From assembly GCF_002260525.1 (NCBI RefSeq), contig NZ_MRYI01000003.1, positions 1-64,000 of the forward strand: a stretch of 64,000 nt of DNA. The letters run 5' to 3'. Shown here in pieces: positions 7,034 through 15,945 of the stretch. Below the pieces are notes generated by a model, which made no database searches, was not told the origin of the DNA, and saw only the letters and a program-made list of their open reading frames with translations. The position numbers and the translations under genes are program-made. This DNA is from Hahella sp. CCB-MM4. GTDB lineage: Bacteria > Pseudomonadota > Gammaproteobacteria > Pseudomonadales > Oleiphilaceae. Numbering within the stretch: position 1 is the stretch's first letter; every line of letters starts with the position of its first letter.

Positions 7034-9055
7034 ATGTCTATATCTGATATGGTGAAAACCAAAGGCGCATTGCATCCGCAGAATTTTGCTCTGGCAAATT
7101 GCATCCGTGCCTTATCTATTGATGCAGTAGAGGCAGCTAAATCCGGCCACCCAGGAGCCCCTATGGGAATGGCTGATGCCGCAACTGTCCTATACCGAAA
7201 GCACCTAAAGTTTGATGCTGCCAATCCGAACTGGCACGACAGGGATCGCCTGGTTTTGTCAAATGGGCACGCCTCAATGTTGTTATATAGCCTGTTATAT
7301 TTAACAGGCTATGAGTCCGTCACGCAGGATCAGCTTCGACAGTTCAGACAATGGGGCTCTCTTACAGCCGGTCATCCTGAGTATCTCCACACCCCCGGAG
7401 TGGAAACCACAACAGGTCCGTTAGGTCAGGGGTTTGCAGGCGCAGTCGGCATGGCACTAGCGGAACGACTGCTTGCTCAAGAGTTTGGAGAAAAACTGGT
7501 AGATCACTATACCTATGTGTTTTTGGGAGACGGTTGCCTTCAGGAAGGTATCGGCCAGGAGGCCATCAGTCTGGCCGGCCATTTAGGCCTGGGGAAATTG
7601 GTCGTTTTGTATGACGACAATGATATTACCATTGACGGCCCTACCTCTGTCTCCTTCTCTGAAGATATTCCCAATCGTTTCAAGAGTTGCGGATGGCATG
7701 TGCAACAGTGCGATGGTCATGACGCCACCGCCATTGATCAAGCTTTGATAGAAGCTAAACAACATTCGGATAGCCCATCTCTGATCGCACTGAAAACAGT
7801 GATCGGTTTTGGCTCTCCAAACAAGTCTGGCTCCAGTGCGTCTCATGGCGCACCTTTAGGATCTGAGGAAGCGGCTCTCAGCAAAGCCGCCCTTGGCTGG
7901 ACCTCTGAACCCTTCGCGATCCCTGAAGATTTGTTACATCAGTGGCGGGAAATCGGTCAACAAGGCCGAAGTGAGCGACTGAACTGGGAAAAGCGCCTGT
8001 CTAACAGCCCGGCCGATGTAAAGAATGAATTTTTGAGACGTATGCGAGGAGACATTCCCCAGGAGTTCACAAAGCAAATAGAGCAGGCACGAAAAGCGCT
8101 GTTCGATCATCCCCAAAAAGTCGCCACCCGCAAGGCCAGTCAAATGGCGCTGGAAGTTATAGCATCAGCAATACCAGAACTGGTAGGAGGGTCAGCAGAC
8201 CTGACCGGTTCCAACCTGACTTGGGTAGAAACTCTTGAGAGTCGGTTCGTTCGACATCAGGCCGGCAGGTATATCAGCTATGGCGTGAGAGAATTTGGTA
8301 TGGCAGCGGCCATGAATGGGCTTTCCGTCCACGGCGGAGTTATTCCTTATGGCGGAACCTTTCTGGTGTTTTCTGATTACGCACGGAACGCAATTCGACT
8401 CTCTGCCTTAATGGGAGTCGGCACCATTTATGTGATGACACACGATAGCATCGGTCTAGGAGAAGACGGCCCCACACATCAGCCGATTGAACACCTCGCC
8501 TCACTTCGCGCGATTCCAAACCTGAACACATTTCGTCCCGCAGATGCGGTTGAAACCCTGGAATGCTGGGAAATTGCTATACGCAGCCGCAGCACACCTT
8601 CGTTATTGGCGCTGTCGCGACAAGGGGTCCCGCAACTCAGAACTGATGACGGACCAGATAACCTTTGTAAACACGGCGCTTACATCATTCGAGAGCTTGG
8701 CGATAAACGGGATCTAACAATTTTAGCGACTGGAACGGAAGTCGCGATGGCAGTGGAAGCAGCCGAAGCATTAAACAACGAAGGAATAGGTGTGGCAGTA
8801 GTTTCCATGCCCTGCTGGGAACTCTTTGAGCAACAACCCGCTGAATATCGCGCGACAGTATTGGGAACCGCCCCTCGCATCGCTGTGGAGGCTGCCGGCA
8901 AGTTCGGCTGGACCCGTTATGTGCAGAGCGAAGACGATGTGATAGGGCTGGATGGGTTTGGTGCCTCGGCTCCCGCGGATGTGCTTTATCGGAAGTTTGG
9001 AATCACTACAGACGCATTAATCCAGAAAGCGCATGAGCTACTGGAGTTCAAGTAA
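7034..9055 (+). CDS. tkt: Transketolase (erythritol-locus copy)
   Basis: A 673-residue transketolase, the usual length. I start at ATG 7034, preceded by AAGGA, because homology begins at once; the frame is open further upstream without a ribosome site. Visible features include the SGHPGAPMGMA block, the thiamine-diphosphate motif from GDG at residue 165 to NDIT near 198, REFGMAAAMNG carrying the catalytic glutamate, and HDSIGLGEDGPTHQPIEHLA. It uses thiamine diphosphate and divalent metal in the cytoplasm. Here it would combine erythrose 4-phosphate with xylulose 5-phosphate to give fructose 6-phosphate and glyceraldehyde 3-phosphate. It runs with the transaldolase gene (33 bp gap). A housekeeping tkt may exist elsewhere. 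Confidence 0.92.
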   Translation: MSISDMVKTKGALHPQNFALANCIRALSIDAVEAAKSGHPGAPMGMADAATVLYRKHLKFDAANPNWHDRDRLVLSNGHASMLLYSLLYLTGYESVTQDQLRQFRQWGSLTAGHPEYLHTPGVETTTGPLGQGFAGAVGMALAERLLAQEFGEKLVDHYTYVFLGDGCLQEGIGQEAISLAGHLGLGKLVVLYDDNDITIDGPTSVSFSEDIPNRFKSCGWHVQQCDGHDATAIDQALIEAKQHSDSPSLIALKTVIGFGSPNKSGSSASHGAPLGSEEAALSKAALGWTSEPFAIPEDLLHQWREIGQQGRSERLNWEKRLSNSPADVKNEFLRRMRGDIPQEFTKQIEQARKALFDHPQKVATRKASQMALEVIASAIPELVGGSADLTGSNLTWVETLESRFVRHQAGRYISYGVREFGMAAAMNGLSVHGGVIPYGGTFLVFSDYARNAIRLSALMGVGTIYVMTHDSIGLGEDGPTHQPIEHLASLRAIPNLNTFRPADAVETLECWEIAIRSRSTPSLLALSRQGVPQLRTDDGPDNLCKHGAYIIRELGDKRDLTILATGTEVAMAVEAAEALNNEGIGVAVVSMPCWELFEQQPAEYRATVLGTAPRIAVEAAGKFGWTRYVQSEDDVIGLDGFGASAPADVLYRKFGITTDALIQKAHELLEFK

Positions 9056-9088
9056 ATCACATATTCACCAAGATAGAGGATATATAGC

Positions 9089-9742
9089 ATGAAATTTTTT
9101 GCAGACACCGCCATTGTGAGCGACATAGAAGAACTCAATTCCTATGGGCTACTGGATGGTGTTACCACCAACCCGAGCCTGGTGGCAAAATCAGGAAGAA
9201 ATTTTATCGAGGTGGTCGCCGAGATCTGCGCACTGCTCGAGGGTCCCGTATCAGCGGAAGTGGCCTCAACCCAGTATGACAATATGATCGCAGAAGGCGA
9301 ACATCTGGCTTCCATTGCCAATAACGTAGTGATCAAGCTGCCACTAACTCTGGAAGGTCTTAAAGCCTGCCGATACTTCAGCCAGAAAGGCATCAAAACC
9401 AACGTGACACTCTGCTTTTCAGCCAACCAAGCCCTGCTGGCAGCCAAAGCCGGCGCGACTTATATATCGCCCTTTCTTGGCCGGCTGGATGATATCAATA
9501 TTGAGGGTATGGACCTGATCAGGGATATACGCACCATTTATGACAACTATGGTTTCGACACTCAAATATTGGCCGCTTCAATACGATCAGCAAACCACGT
9601 TAAAGCCGCTGCTCTTGCTGGCGCAGATGTGGCAACGATTCCCCCAGCGGTTATCAGAAGCTTGGCAGATCATGTATTAACAGAGAAAGGACTGGCTCAG
9701 TTTGAACGCGACTGGGCTGCAACAGGCCAATCCATTCTTTAA
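9089..9742 (+). CDS. tal: Transaldolase, TalC/MipB type
   Basis: A 217-residue short transaldolase. The Schiff-base lysine is K83 in VVIKLPLT. Two positions separate true transaldolases from the similar fructose-6-phosphate aldolases: here they are E57 (VSAEVAST) and F129 ([10 protein letters not shown]), the transaldolase pair, rather than Gln and Tyr. The enzyme would move a dihydroxyacetone unit between fructose 6-phosphate and erythrose 4-phosphate, giving sedoheptulose 7-phosphate and glyceraldehyde 3-phosphate. It follows tkt by 33 bp with GAGGA upstream of the ATG, and a strong terminator follows. Its place beside eryR suggests a dedicated role in draining erythrose 4-phosphate. Confidence 0.9.
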   Translation: MKFFADTAIVSDIEELNSYGLLDGVTTNPSLVAKSGRNFIEVVAEICALLEGPVSAEVASTQYDNMIAEGEHLASIANNVVIKLPLTLEGLKACRYFSQKGIKTNVTLCFSANQALLAAKAGATYISPFLGRLDDINIEGMDLIRDIRTIYDNYGFDTQILAASIRSANHVKAAALAGADVATIPPAVIRSLADHVLTEKGLAQFERDWAATGQSIL

Positions 9743-9757
9743 TAGACAACTAAAGCA

Positions 9758-9796
9758 CCAATGCCAGGTATTTAACCTGGCATTGGTTGAGTTTTT
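9758..9796 (+). terminator. Terminator of the tkt-tal operon
   Basis: A perfect 12-bp stem, CCAATGCCAGGT at 9758-9769 and its complement at 9775-9786, has a 5-base loop and is followed by TTGAGTTTTT. It lies between the convergent tal and eryD genes. Confidence 0.9.
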
Positions 9797-9821
9797 AAAG
9801 GATAAGGAGTACTCAAAAAGA

Positions 9822-10790
9822 TTATTGCAGCAGAGCGACGGCAGTACACTCATCAGTGATTAACCCAGTTAGCACACCGCTTTTTAAAACAGCCCGTATG
9901 GCACTAACCTTTGTGGCTCCCCCGGCTACAGCGACCACTTGTCCGATTCTTTCCTTCATGAATGAAGTAGAGAGTGTTCTGGCAGCCAGCGAGGTCTTAA
10001 GTATATTGCCATTGGCGTCAAAAAAATGGCCCGAAGCTTCACCGATACCACCTGCAGCCGCTATCTCACCAATTTCCTCAGGCTTGATCGTGCCTGAAGC
10101 CACCAGCTGGGCAGCTGAGTCTACCGTACCAATTCCCAACAGCTTGAGATCGGCATGCTCTGCCATTGTAAATATTTCTTTAACCCCGCGCTGGGCAAGC
10201 AGTACTTCCCGATCCTCAACGGAGTTGGCCAACAACGGAACCGGCATGGTGTAGGAAGGGGCACCGGTCTTTTCCGCAATCCAGTGAAGCACATCATATC
10301 GATTAACAGCAAAGTCACGGGTTAGTCCACCCAGCAATGAAACAAACCGAACATTCGGAGCTTCCATTCGTGGCAATTGGGCGATTGACGCTGAAAGTGT
10401 GCGGCCCAGTGAAATTCCGATGGTCATCGCGTGCTTGCCGGATAACTGTTGACGCAAAAATCGAGCACCAGCCTGCCCCAATGTTCGCAGAGGAATACCT
10501 TCTTCCCCCAAGTCAGGAGCTACTTGGCAGTAATCTAGCCCATAGGCTCCAACCAATTGATGCTCCAGGGAAACACACTGAGTAATATCCCCATCAATTG
10601 ATACCTTAACCGCACCTTCGGCCACGGCCTTGGCTATCAGTCGATGGGTTTTCAGAGAAGTTAAGCCGAGGCGTTTGGCCACAGCAGCCTGAGTCAGGCC
10701 GCCAACGTAGTGAAGCCAAGCCGCCCTGAGTGCAGTAGATTCTTCACTGTCCACCAGAGATTCCAGTCGTTCCATATTGTTTCGACCCAT
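9822..10790 (-). CDS. eryD: Erythritol operon regulator EryD (SorC family)
   Basis: A 322-residue SorC/DeoR-like regulator. The helix-turn-helix lies near residues 30-62 (GLTQAAVAKRLGLTSLKTH, then RLIAKAVAEGAVKV). The rest is the sugar-binding SorC domain with FVSLLGGLTRDFA, VGAYGLDYCQVAPD, LGIGTVDS and GLITDECTAVALL. The close resemblance to Brucella EryD, the erythritol-responsive repressor of eryABCD, is from memory of that sequence. It is the last gene of eryA-B-C-D, the Brucella order, with 62 bp to eryC. A second possible start lies five codons downstream. Neither has a strong ribosome site. Confidence 0.92.
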   Translation of the reverse strand: MGRNNMERLESLVDSEESTALRAAWLHYVGGLTQAAVAKRLGLTSLKTHRLIAKAVAEGAVKVSIDGDITQCVSLEHQLVGAYGLDYCQVAPDLGEEGIPLRTLGQAGARFLRQQLSGKHAMTIGISLGRTLSASIAQLPRMEAPNVRFVSLLGGLTRDFAVNRYDVLHWIAEKTGAPSYTMPVPLLANSVEDREVLLAQRGVKEIFTMAEHADLKLLGIGTVDSAAQLVASGTIKPEEIGEIAAAGGIGEASGHFFDANGNILKTSLAARTLSTSFMKERIGQVVAVAGGATKVSAIRAVLKSGVLTGLITDECTAVALLQ

Positions 10791-10852
10791 AACGATTGCG
10801 TTGACGCGGATATTACCCCACTGAACCTGATTATCAACAGACTACAAAAGGA

Positions 10853-11785
10853 TCAATAATTGAGATACTTCTCACCAGTATCGATATAAGGCGCCCAGAA
10901 CGCCACACTTTCAGCAATTTGTTCAACCACCTGCCGATCTGTAGGTTCTCGTTCCTTGAAGCTCAGTTCAAGGCAAATTTCATTGTCACTTGCGCCACCT
11001 GCCCTCAACGCCTCAAGTAGCGGTGGGGGCTGAATTCTACCTTCAGCGTTATATTCAGACGTAAAAGGTCGATGACCACCTTTCTCCATAAGACTCTGTT
11101 TAATGTGAATGATAGGCGAATATCGAGGTACAGCTCGTGCCCATGCGTAAGGGTCATAGTCGTCGGGATTTTCAGAAGTCACGTCGCCGTGATCGATGTC
11201 CGCCATCATCCACATAGGTATCGCCATTGGAGTTTCAGAGATTCTGGTTTGCAAGCTGAGACTAGCTTCAATGGTTTCCCCAAACTCCCTTCCAACACTC
11301 ATCGGTTCCCAGAACAAATACTCCAGTCCGGCCGACTTTGCATATTCAGCCACTTCACCCCAGCAATCGATAGCCACATTTACCAGAGACTCCCGGCGGT
11401 TCAAATCCTTATAATCCCGGTAGGTCATGATAGCGAACTGTGTGCCTATCGCCCGCCCGCCCAGGTCAGCAATAATATCCGCAAATATTTTAAACCACTC
11501 GACATAGTAGCGACGCACTTCCGGATCTGGATGACCAAAGTGATTAAGCCTCCCATAAGGGCCGGTCATGCCAGAGGTGATCCTGACTCCGGTACGGGCT
11601 AGCGCAGCTTTCATCTGACGTGAAAGACGCCCAATCACGGAAGAGGGCCAGGCCGGATTGATAAATTCATGCGTTAGCTGCAGGTCCCGGATTTTGATAT
11701 CCCGGGCGACGGTATCAATCAGATCGTCAGGTTCTGCAAACCGGTTTACTAAGGGATTTGTATTCAGGCCTAATGACAACGGCAT
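10853..11785 (-). CDS. eryC: Tetrulose-4-phosphate racemase EryC (xylose isomerase-like)
   Basis: A 310-residue protein of the xylose isomerase-like TIM-barrel superfamily. It converts L-3-tetrulose 4-phosphate to the D form in the Brucella pathway; older annotations call EryC a dehydrogenase. Likely metal ligands are the acidic and histidine residues in LFWEPMSVGREFG, MMADIDHGDVTS, IIHIKQSLMEKG and NEICLELSFKERE. No nucleotide-binding fold is present, which argues against a dehydrogenase. The start follows an AGGAG-type site, and the gene lies 19 bp after eryB, so it is part of eryABCD. Confidence 0.9.
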   Translation of the reverse strand: MPLSLGLNTNPLVNRFAEPDDLIDTVARDIKIRDLQLTHEFINPAWPSSVIGRLSRQMKAALARTGVRITSGMTGPYGRLNHFGHPDPEVRRYYVEWFKIFADIIADLGGRAIGTQFAIMTYRDYKDLNRRESLVNVAIDCWGEVAEYAKSAGLEYLFWEPMSVGREFGETIEASLSLQTRISETPMAIPMWMMADIDHGDVTSENPDDYDPYAWARAVPRYSPIIHIKQSLMEKGGHRPFTSEYNAEGRIQPPPLLEALRAGGASDNEICLELSFKEREPTDRQVVEQIAESVAFWAPYIDTGEKYLNY

Positions 11786-11804
11786 ATCAACTCACTCCTA
11801 CTCT

Positions 11805-13340
11805 TCAGGATACAGCGGAAATAGGCGACTTATCCTTTTGCGGAAACTGCTCGGAAAACCAAACAGTAAAATTGACCTTTTGTTCCGGGGTAAGATGAAG
11901 CCCCTCTTTGGTACGCCGCTGCAGAATATCCTCTACGGAAATAGCCCACTCATTATCCACCAGATAACGAACCTCATTTTCATAGAGGTTTGAGCCAAAG
12001 TGCCGTCCAAGGGCTTTTACTGAACTCGCCTGACCGATGATATGATGGGTGCGCGTTCCGTATAGGCGACCGTAGTGGTTTAACAACGATCGGGGTAGCC
12101 AGCTGAACTCCTTGCGTAAATGCTCCTGGAACTGCACAAAATCCGCATTGGGAATATCTCCTCCTGGTAACGGAGTTCCGCTGGTCCAGTCCGGTCCCAT
12201 TTTAGGGAAAAGTTTAATGAGTCTTTGAAGAGCGTGTTCTGAGAGCTTGCGAAAAGTTGTGATCTTTCCGCCGAAGACATTCAATAAAGGAACCCCTTCT
12301 GTCTCATCAAGGTCAAATACATAGTCGCGGGTGACCGCAGAAGGGTTACCGTTGCCATCATCAAACAGCGGACGCACCCCGGAAAAACTATCAATCACAT
12401 CGCTTCGACGAAGCTGTTCCTTAAAGTACCGATTCACAGCATCTAACAAGTATTCAATTTCACTTTCTTCCGCCTTAACGTTTTCTATCCGGCCCTCGTA
12501 GGGAATATCAGTGGTGCCGATCAAAGCCTTGTCACCTTCATAAGGATTGATAAAGATCACCCGCTTATCCCTGTTTTGCACCAGATAGGCCTGCTGTCCC
12601 TGCCAGAATTTAGGAACGATAATATGGGATCCCTTTACCAGGCGCACATTCCTAGCGCTCGTTGAATCAGCAACATCGTCGATAACCTGACGCACCCAGG
12701 GGCCAGCAGCGTTTACAAGCACTTTGGCCCGATAAACCTGCTCATTTCCGTTAAGCTCATTCCGTGTGGTGACCACCCAGCTCCCCTTATCCCGCCGCGC
12801 CGCAATACATTGCGTACGGGTCAAAACCTTCGCACCGCGCTCGGCGGCGTCAACGGCATTGAGAATCACCAGCCGGGAGTCATCCACCCAGCAGTCTGAA
12901 TACTCAAAGCCCCGCCGGTACAGCTCCTTGATGGGAGCACCCTCAGGGTCGCGTTTCATATCCAGGGTCCGGGTACCTGGCAGCTTCTTTCGGCCACCAA
13001 GGTGATCGTAGAGGAACAACCCCATGCGGACCAGCCAGGCCGGTCGATCTTCCTTACTATGAGGAAGCACAAAGCGCATCGGCCAGATTATATGGCTGGC
13101 CGAGTTCATCAGAACCTCCCGTTCAATTAACGCCTCCCGTACGAGGCGAAACTCGTAATACTCCAAATATCGAAGTCCGCCGTGAACCAGCTTCCCTGAT
13201 CTCGATGAGGTTCCCTGGGCAAGGTCGTCCTTTTCACACAATACGACCGAGAGTCCTCGCCCAGCGGCATCCCGGGCAATTCCTGCACCATTGATCCCCC
13301 CGCCGATAACAAATAAGTCTACCAAAGGCTCTTCTTTCAT
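11805..13340 (-). CDS. eryB: Erythritol-4-phosphate dehydrogenase EryB (GlpD-like flavoprotein)
   Basis: A 511-residue FAD-dependent dehydrogenase related to aerobic glycerol-3-phosphate dehydrogenase. The dinucleotide fold is at the start (VIGGGINGAGIARDAAGRG, residues 11-29). Other family blocks are SSRSGKLVHGGLRYLEYYEF, VDDSRLVILNAVDAAERG, KGSHIIVP and FSGVRPLFDD. In the ery pathway it oxidises L-erythritol 4-phosphate to L-3-tetrulose 4-phosphate, presumably passing electrons to membrane quinone. It sits between eryA and eryC, which separates it from a housekeeping GlpD. A 227-bp spacer containing a dispersed repeat lies between eryA and eryB. Confidence 0.9.
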   Translation of the reverse strand: MKEEPLVDLFVIGGGINGAGIARDAAGRGLSVVLCEKDDLAQGTSSRSGKLVHGGLRYLEYYEFRLVREALIEREVLMNSASHIIWPMRFVLPHSKEDRPAWLVRMGLFLYDHLGGRKKLPGTRTLDMKRDPEGAPIKELYRRGFEYSDCWVDDSRLVILNAVDAAERGAKVLTRTQCIAARRDKGSWVVTTRNELNGNEQVYRAKVLVNAAGPWVRQVIDDVADSTSARNVRLVKGSHIIVPKFWQGQQAYLVQNRDKRVIFINPYEGDKALIGTTDIPYEGRIENVKAEESEIEYLLDAVNRYFKEQLRRSDVIDSFSGVRPLFDDGNGNPSAVTRDYVFDLDETEGVPLLNVFGGKITTFRKLSEHALQRLIKLFPKMGPDWTSGTPLPGGDIPNADFVQFQEHLRKEFSWLPRSLLNHYGRLYGTRTHHIIGQASSVKALGRHFGSNLYENEVRYLVDNEWAISVEDILQRRTKEGLHLTPEQKVNFTVWFSEQFPQKDKSPISAVS

Positions 13341-13440
13341 TTCTGAGCTCCTGCTTTCATAAGACCAGGGTTTGATTCTGGCCCGTTAGGGTTAAATGTG
13401 GGATAAGCATCCAGCAGGCATGTATAGAACTACCTGAGTC

Positions 13441-13553
13441 GCCACTGCGTCGTTAAAAACTGCCTAAAAGTGCTCAATGACCCTTTTTCAACTCCGCAAT
13501 TTCGTTCTTTTGCCTTGCTTCGGCTGCTTCGCCAACGCGTTTTAACAACCTGC
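13441..13553. repeat. Dispersed intergenic repeat, copy A, in the eryA-eryB spacer
   Basis: The spacer inside the eryABCD operon carries GCCACTGCGTCGTTAAAAAC at its left end and, near 13536-13553, a roughly inverted version (GCGTTTTAACAACCTGC). Part of it (GCCACTGCG, TGCCTAAAAG, AACTC, CAATTTCGT in that order) recurs in the same order at 23447-23497. The layout resembles palindromic dispersed repeats common in marine gammaproteobacterial genomes, though I could not compare with a database. Confidence 0.5.
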
Positions 13554-13567
13554 TGGATTGATTAGAA

Positions 13568-15109
13568 TTAAGAGAACTTCTCCCAAATTCTGGCGAGAGA
13601 GGTTCGAGTTTCGACATAAGCCTCATACAGTTGGGTATAACGGTTTACCAAGTGTTCATCGGCGCACTCTTTATCGCCGAGCAACGGAGTCACCCAGTCA
13701 GCAATACAATCTTCCATCGACTGATAAACCCCATTGGCAACTGCACTCATCATCGCAGCCCCCGCCGCACCAGCCTCCAAGCGAGAGGAAATTCTGACCG
13801 GAGCACCAACACAAGCAGCGAGAATCGACCTCAGTTCTACAGAGCGTGCTGCTCCACCGGTTAAACGTAACTCTTGCGGAATAGGTCCCATTGCCTGATA
13901 ACAATCGCGCACAGCCATTCCCAAGCCTTCGACAACGGCTCGTACCAGATCATGGAATCGGTGCCTATATGAGAGCCCGATGAAACTGGCTCGAGCCTGG
14001 GCATCAACAAAGGGCCCTCTTTCTCCGGCGGCAGAAATGTAGGGATGGTACAAAAGTTGCCCCGGCTGCGACTGTTGCAGCCACTGATCCACATTTGACA
14101 CCAGGCTATTGTGGGAGGAGGCCAAACCTTCAGATGACAAAATATCTTCCGCAATATTTAGCAGCCAATCGAGATTTAATGTAGCCGCCATATTCGTCTG
14201 TACCTGAGTCACCCGGTTTCTGACCGGAAGCGCAATAACATAGCCAGTTCCCTCCGAATTCAGGTAGACATTTTCCGCTTCGACTGAACGCATATGCACC
14301 CCGGTGGAACCTATAACCGAACAGGCGGCGTTATCCATTCCGGTATGGACACCAGCTCCAAGCGCTGTCATAACCATGTCAACATAAGCCAGCGTAACGG
14401 GAGTTCCAGCCTTCAAGCCAGTCAATCTACTGGCTGTTACGGATAACGGGTGAGTAATATCTGATCCATCAATAATATCCGGCAACAACGAACGGTAGGC
14501 AGACAGTTCCAGCGCATCAATTACCAGATCGCTATACTGGCGGGTTCGAAAGTCTCCAAAGGTAAAACTCGCTTCAGACGGGTCGGTTGCTCGGACACCG
14601 GTGAGATTAAGGTAAAGCCAATCTTTACAGTGAAGAGCGCAGTCGGTTGCCTTCAATAGCTCCGGCGCATATCTGGACATATGCGCTAATTGACTTCCCT
14701 GTTGACAACTGTTCAGTCCAGTACCGGTAGACTCGAAGCGAGCACGGGAGTTCTCTGATTTGTTCAAGTCTCTTACAGTGGGAGCGGAGCGAGCATCCAG
14801 CCAAAGCCAAGCGTCTGTGACCGGTTGATTATCTTTGCCGACGAGCCAAGTACCGTCACCCTGGGCCGTGACCGATATTCCGAGAGTGCGCTCAGCAAGT
14901 CCCGGCACCTCCTCGGCCAGAGCCCGCAATGAGCGCGCGCAGTCCTGCCAGGTTCTTTCCATATCCTGAGTAGCCGCCCCGTCAGCATCCGACTGATACT
15001 GGTTTCGAATCGAAGCAACAGCGATCTGCCGCCCTTTAAGATCAAAAGCAACAGACTTGATTACTGAGGTCCCGGCATCAATTCCAATCAGAACGTCTGT
15101 ACTACTCAT
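13568..15109 (-). CDS. eryA: Erythritol kinase EryA (FGGY family)
   Basis: A 513-residue FGGY carbohydrate kinase, taking the ATG at 15107-15109 because GGAGG lies six bases upstream; 12 more open codons precede it. The ATP-binding phosphate motif IGIDAGTSVIKSVAFD is at the N-terminus (D11). QGDGTWLV and DAWLWLDARS follow, and the C-terminal LRLTGGAARSVELRSILA and RLEAGAAGAAMMSA match the FGGY signature region. It phosphorylates erythritol to L-erythritol 4-phosphate, the first step after uptake. It is the first gene of eryABCD and is divergent from the uptake operon across about 830 bp. Related kinases act on other polyols, so the substrate rests on the complete set of ery neighbours. Confidence 0.9.
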   Translation of the reverse strand: MSSTDVLIGIDAGTSVIKSVAFDLKGRQIAVASIRNQYQSDADGAATQDMERTWQDCARSLRALAEEVPGLAERTLGISVTAQGDGTWLVGKDNQPVTDAWLWLDARSAPTVRDLNKSENSRARFESTGTGLNSCQQGSQLAHMSRYAPELLKATDCALHCKDWLYLNLTGVRATDPSEASFTFGDFRTRQYSDLVIDALELSAYRSLLPDIIDGSDITHPLSVTASRLTGLKAGTPVTLAYVDMVMTALGAGVHTGMDNAACSVIGSTGVHMRSVEAENVYLNSEGTGYVIALPVRNRVTQVQTNMAATLNLDWLLNIAEDILSSEGLASSHNSLVSNVDQWLQQSQPGQLLYHPYISAAGERGPFVDAQARASFIGLSYRHRFHDLVRAVVEGLGMAVRDCYQAMGPIPQELRLTGGAARSVELRSILAACVGAPVRISSRLEAGAAGAAMMSAVANGVYQSMEDCIADWVTPLLGDKECADEHLVNRYTQLYEAYVETRTSLARIWEKFS

Positions 15110-15945
15110 AGGAGCCCTCCATTCGCGGCCTGCAGCCCAAGCCACAACTATCGGTAATGGATTCTCCTATTGTAGCTCTCGTCGCTCTAATGAGGCGATG
15201 AAGGAACTTTCTTGTTGTTATCATAATGCCCACAGATATCTTGATATTTTTTTCTTGTTTAGAAACTTATTTCATTTCAACACATTCTGTCAACCTGAAA
15301 TTCCGTCTTCATCTTTCACTATATCTTGTCAGAGGCCCTCTTCAGAAGGGGTTTCAACCAACGCGACCAAACTCCAAAAAGCAGCCAATAGACAACCATA
15401 TATATTTGTTTTTTATACTTTTACTCCTCATAAAGCCACTGCATCTCAGGCGTCCAGATTCCTACACCTCACTCATCTCTCATTGAGTGAAATGACGATT
15501 CTTCTCTGGATAATTAACAACCAAGAGAAAGATATTTTTTTCTATTCATGCAATATTTTTCATTGACAATGGCGTTTATTTGGCAGATTTTAGAAATACC
15601 CGTTGGTGTGAAATTATCACTTTGTGTATCACCCGGAGCTGGAAGCCCTCTCCTGAAAGCAGTTTTGAGAAGCAACCAGTTATCCGGCCTGAAGCAGAGA
15701 AAAAATAAAAATGCGACAAATAATCACCAGCCCTGATGTAGGCGTTATTCGTTTACGGGCCCTATCTCAGCTTTCCTTGATGGAAAGCCCCTACCAGCAT
15801 TCGCAACTGGGGGACCATCGATTTCCCGTTTCTGATGCAAGACTTTCATTTCGACCCCCTAACCATCCAGACCCCATCAACCGCCACAGGAATCTTTCCA
15901 CTCCTGATGTGGCCAATGGACTCTTGATATTTGGTCGAAAAGCTA
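15110..15945. promoter_or_regulatory. Long divergent control region between eryA and the ery uptake operon
   Basis: About 830 bases without a convincing gene. On the eryA side, GATATCTTGATATTTTTTT at 15235-15253 echoes a motif upstream of tkt. Toward the uptake operon a TTGACA word at 15563-15568 could be a -35 box, though its -10 is poor. Just downstream lie two small inverted repeats, GTGA-AATTA-TCAC at 15608-15620 and GTG-TAT-CAC at 15624-15632, candidates for EryD binding. The remaining 300 bases before the DUF2291 gene show nothing else recognisable and suggest a long leader. Confidence 0.45.

Noticed and set aside
9089-9742. Fructose-6-phosphate aldolase (FSA) as an alternative call
   Set aside because: The acid-base residues E57 and F129 fit transaldolase rather than FSA.
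10853-11785. EryC as a dehydrogenase, the older name
   Set aside because: No nucleotide-binding fold; the sequence has the TIM-barrel pattern of xylose isomerase-like enzymes.
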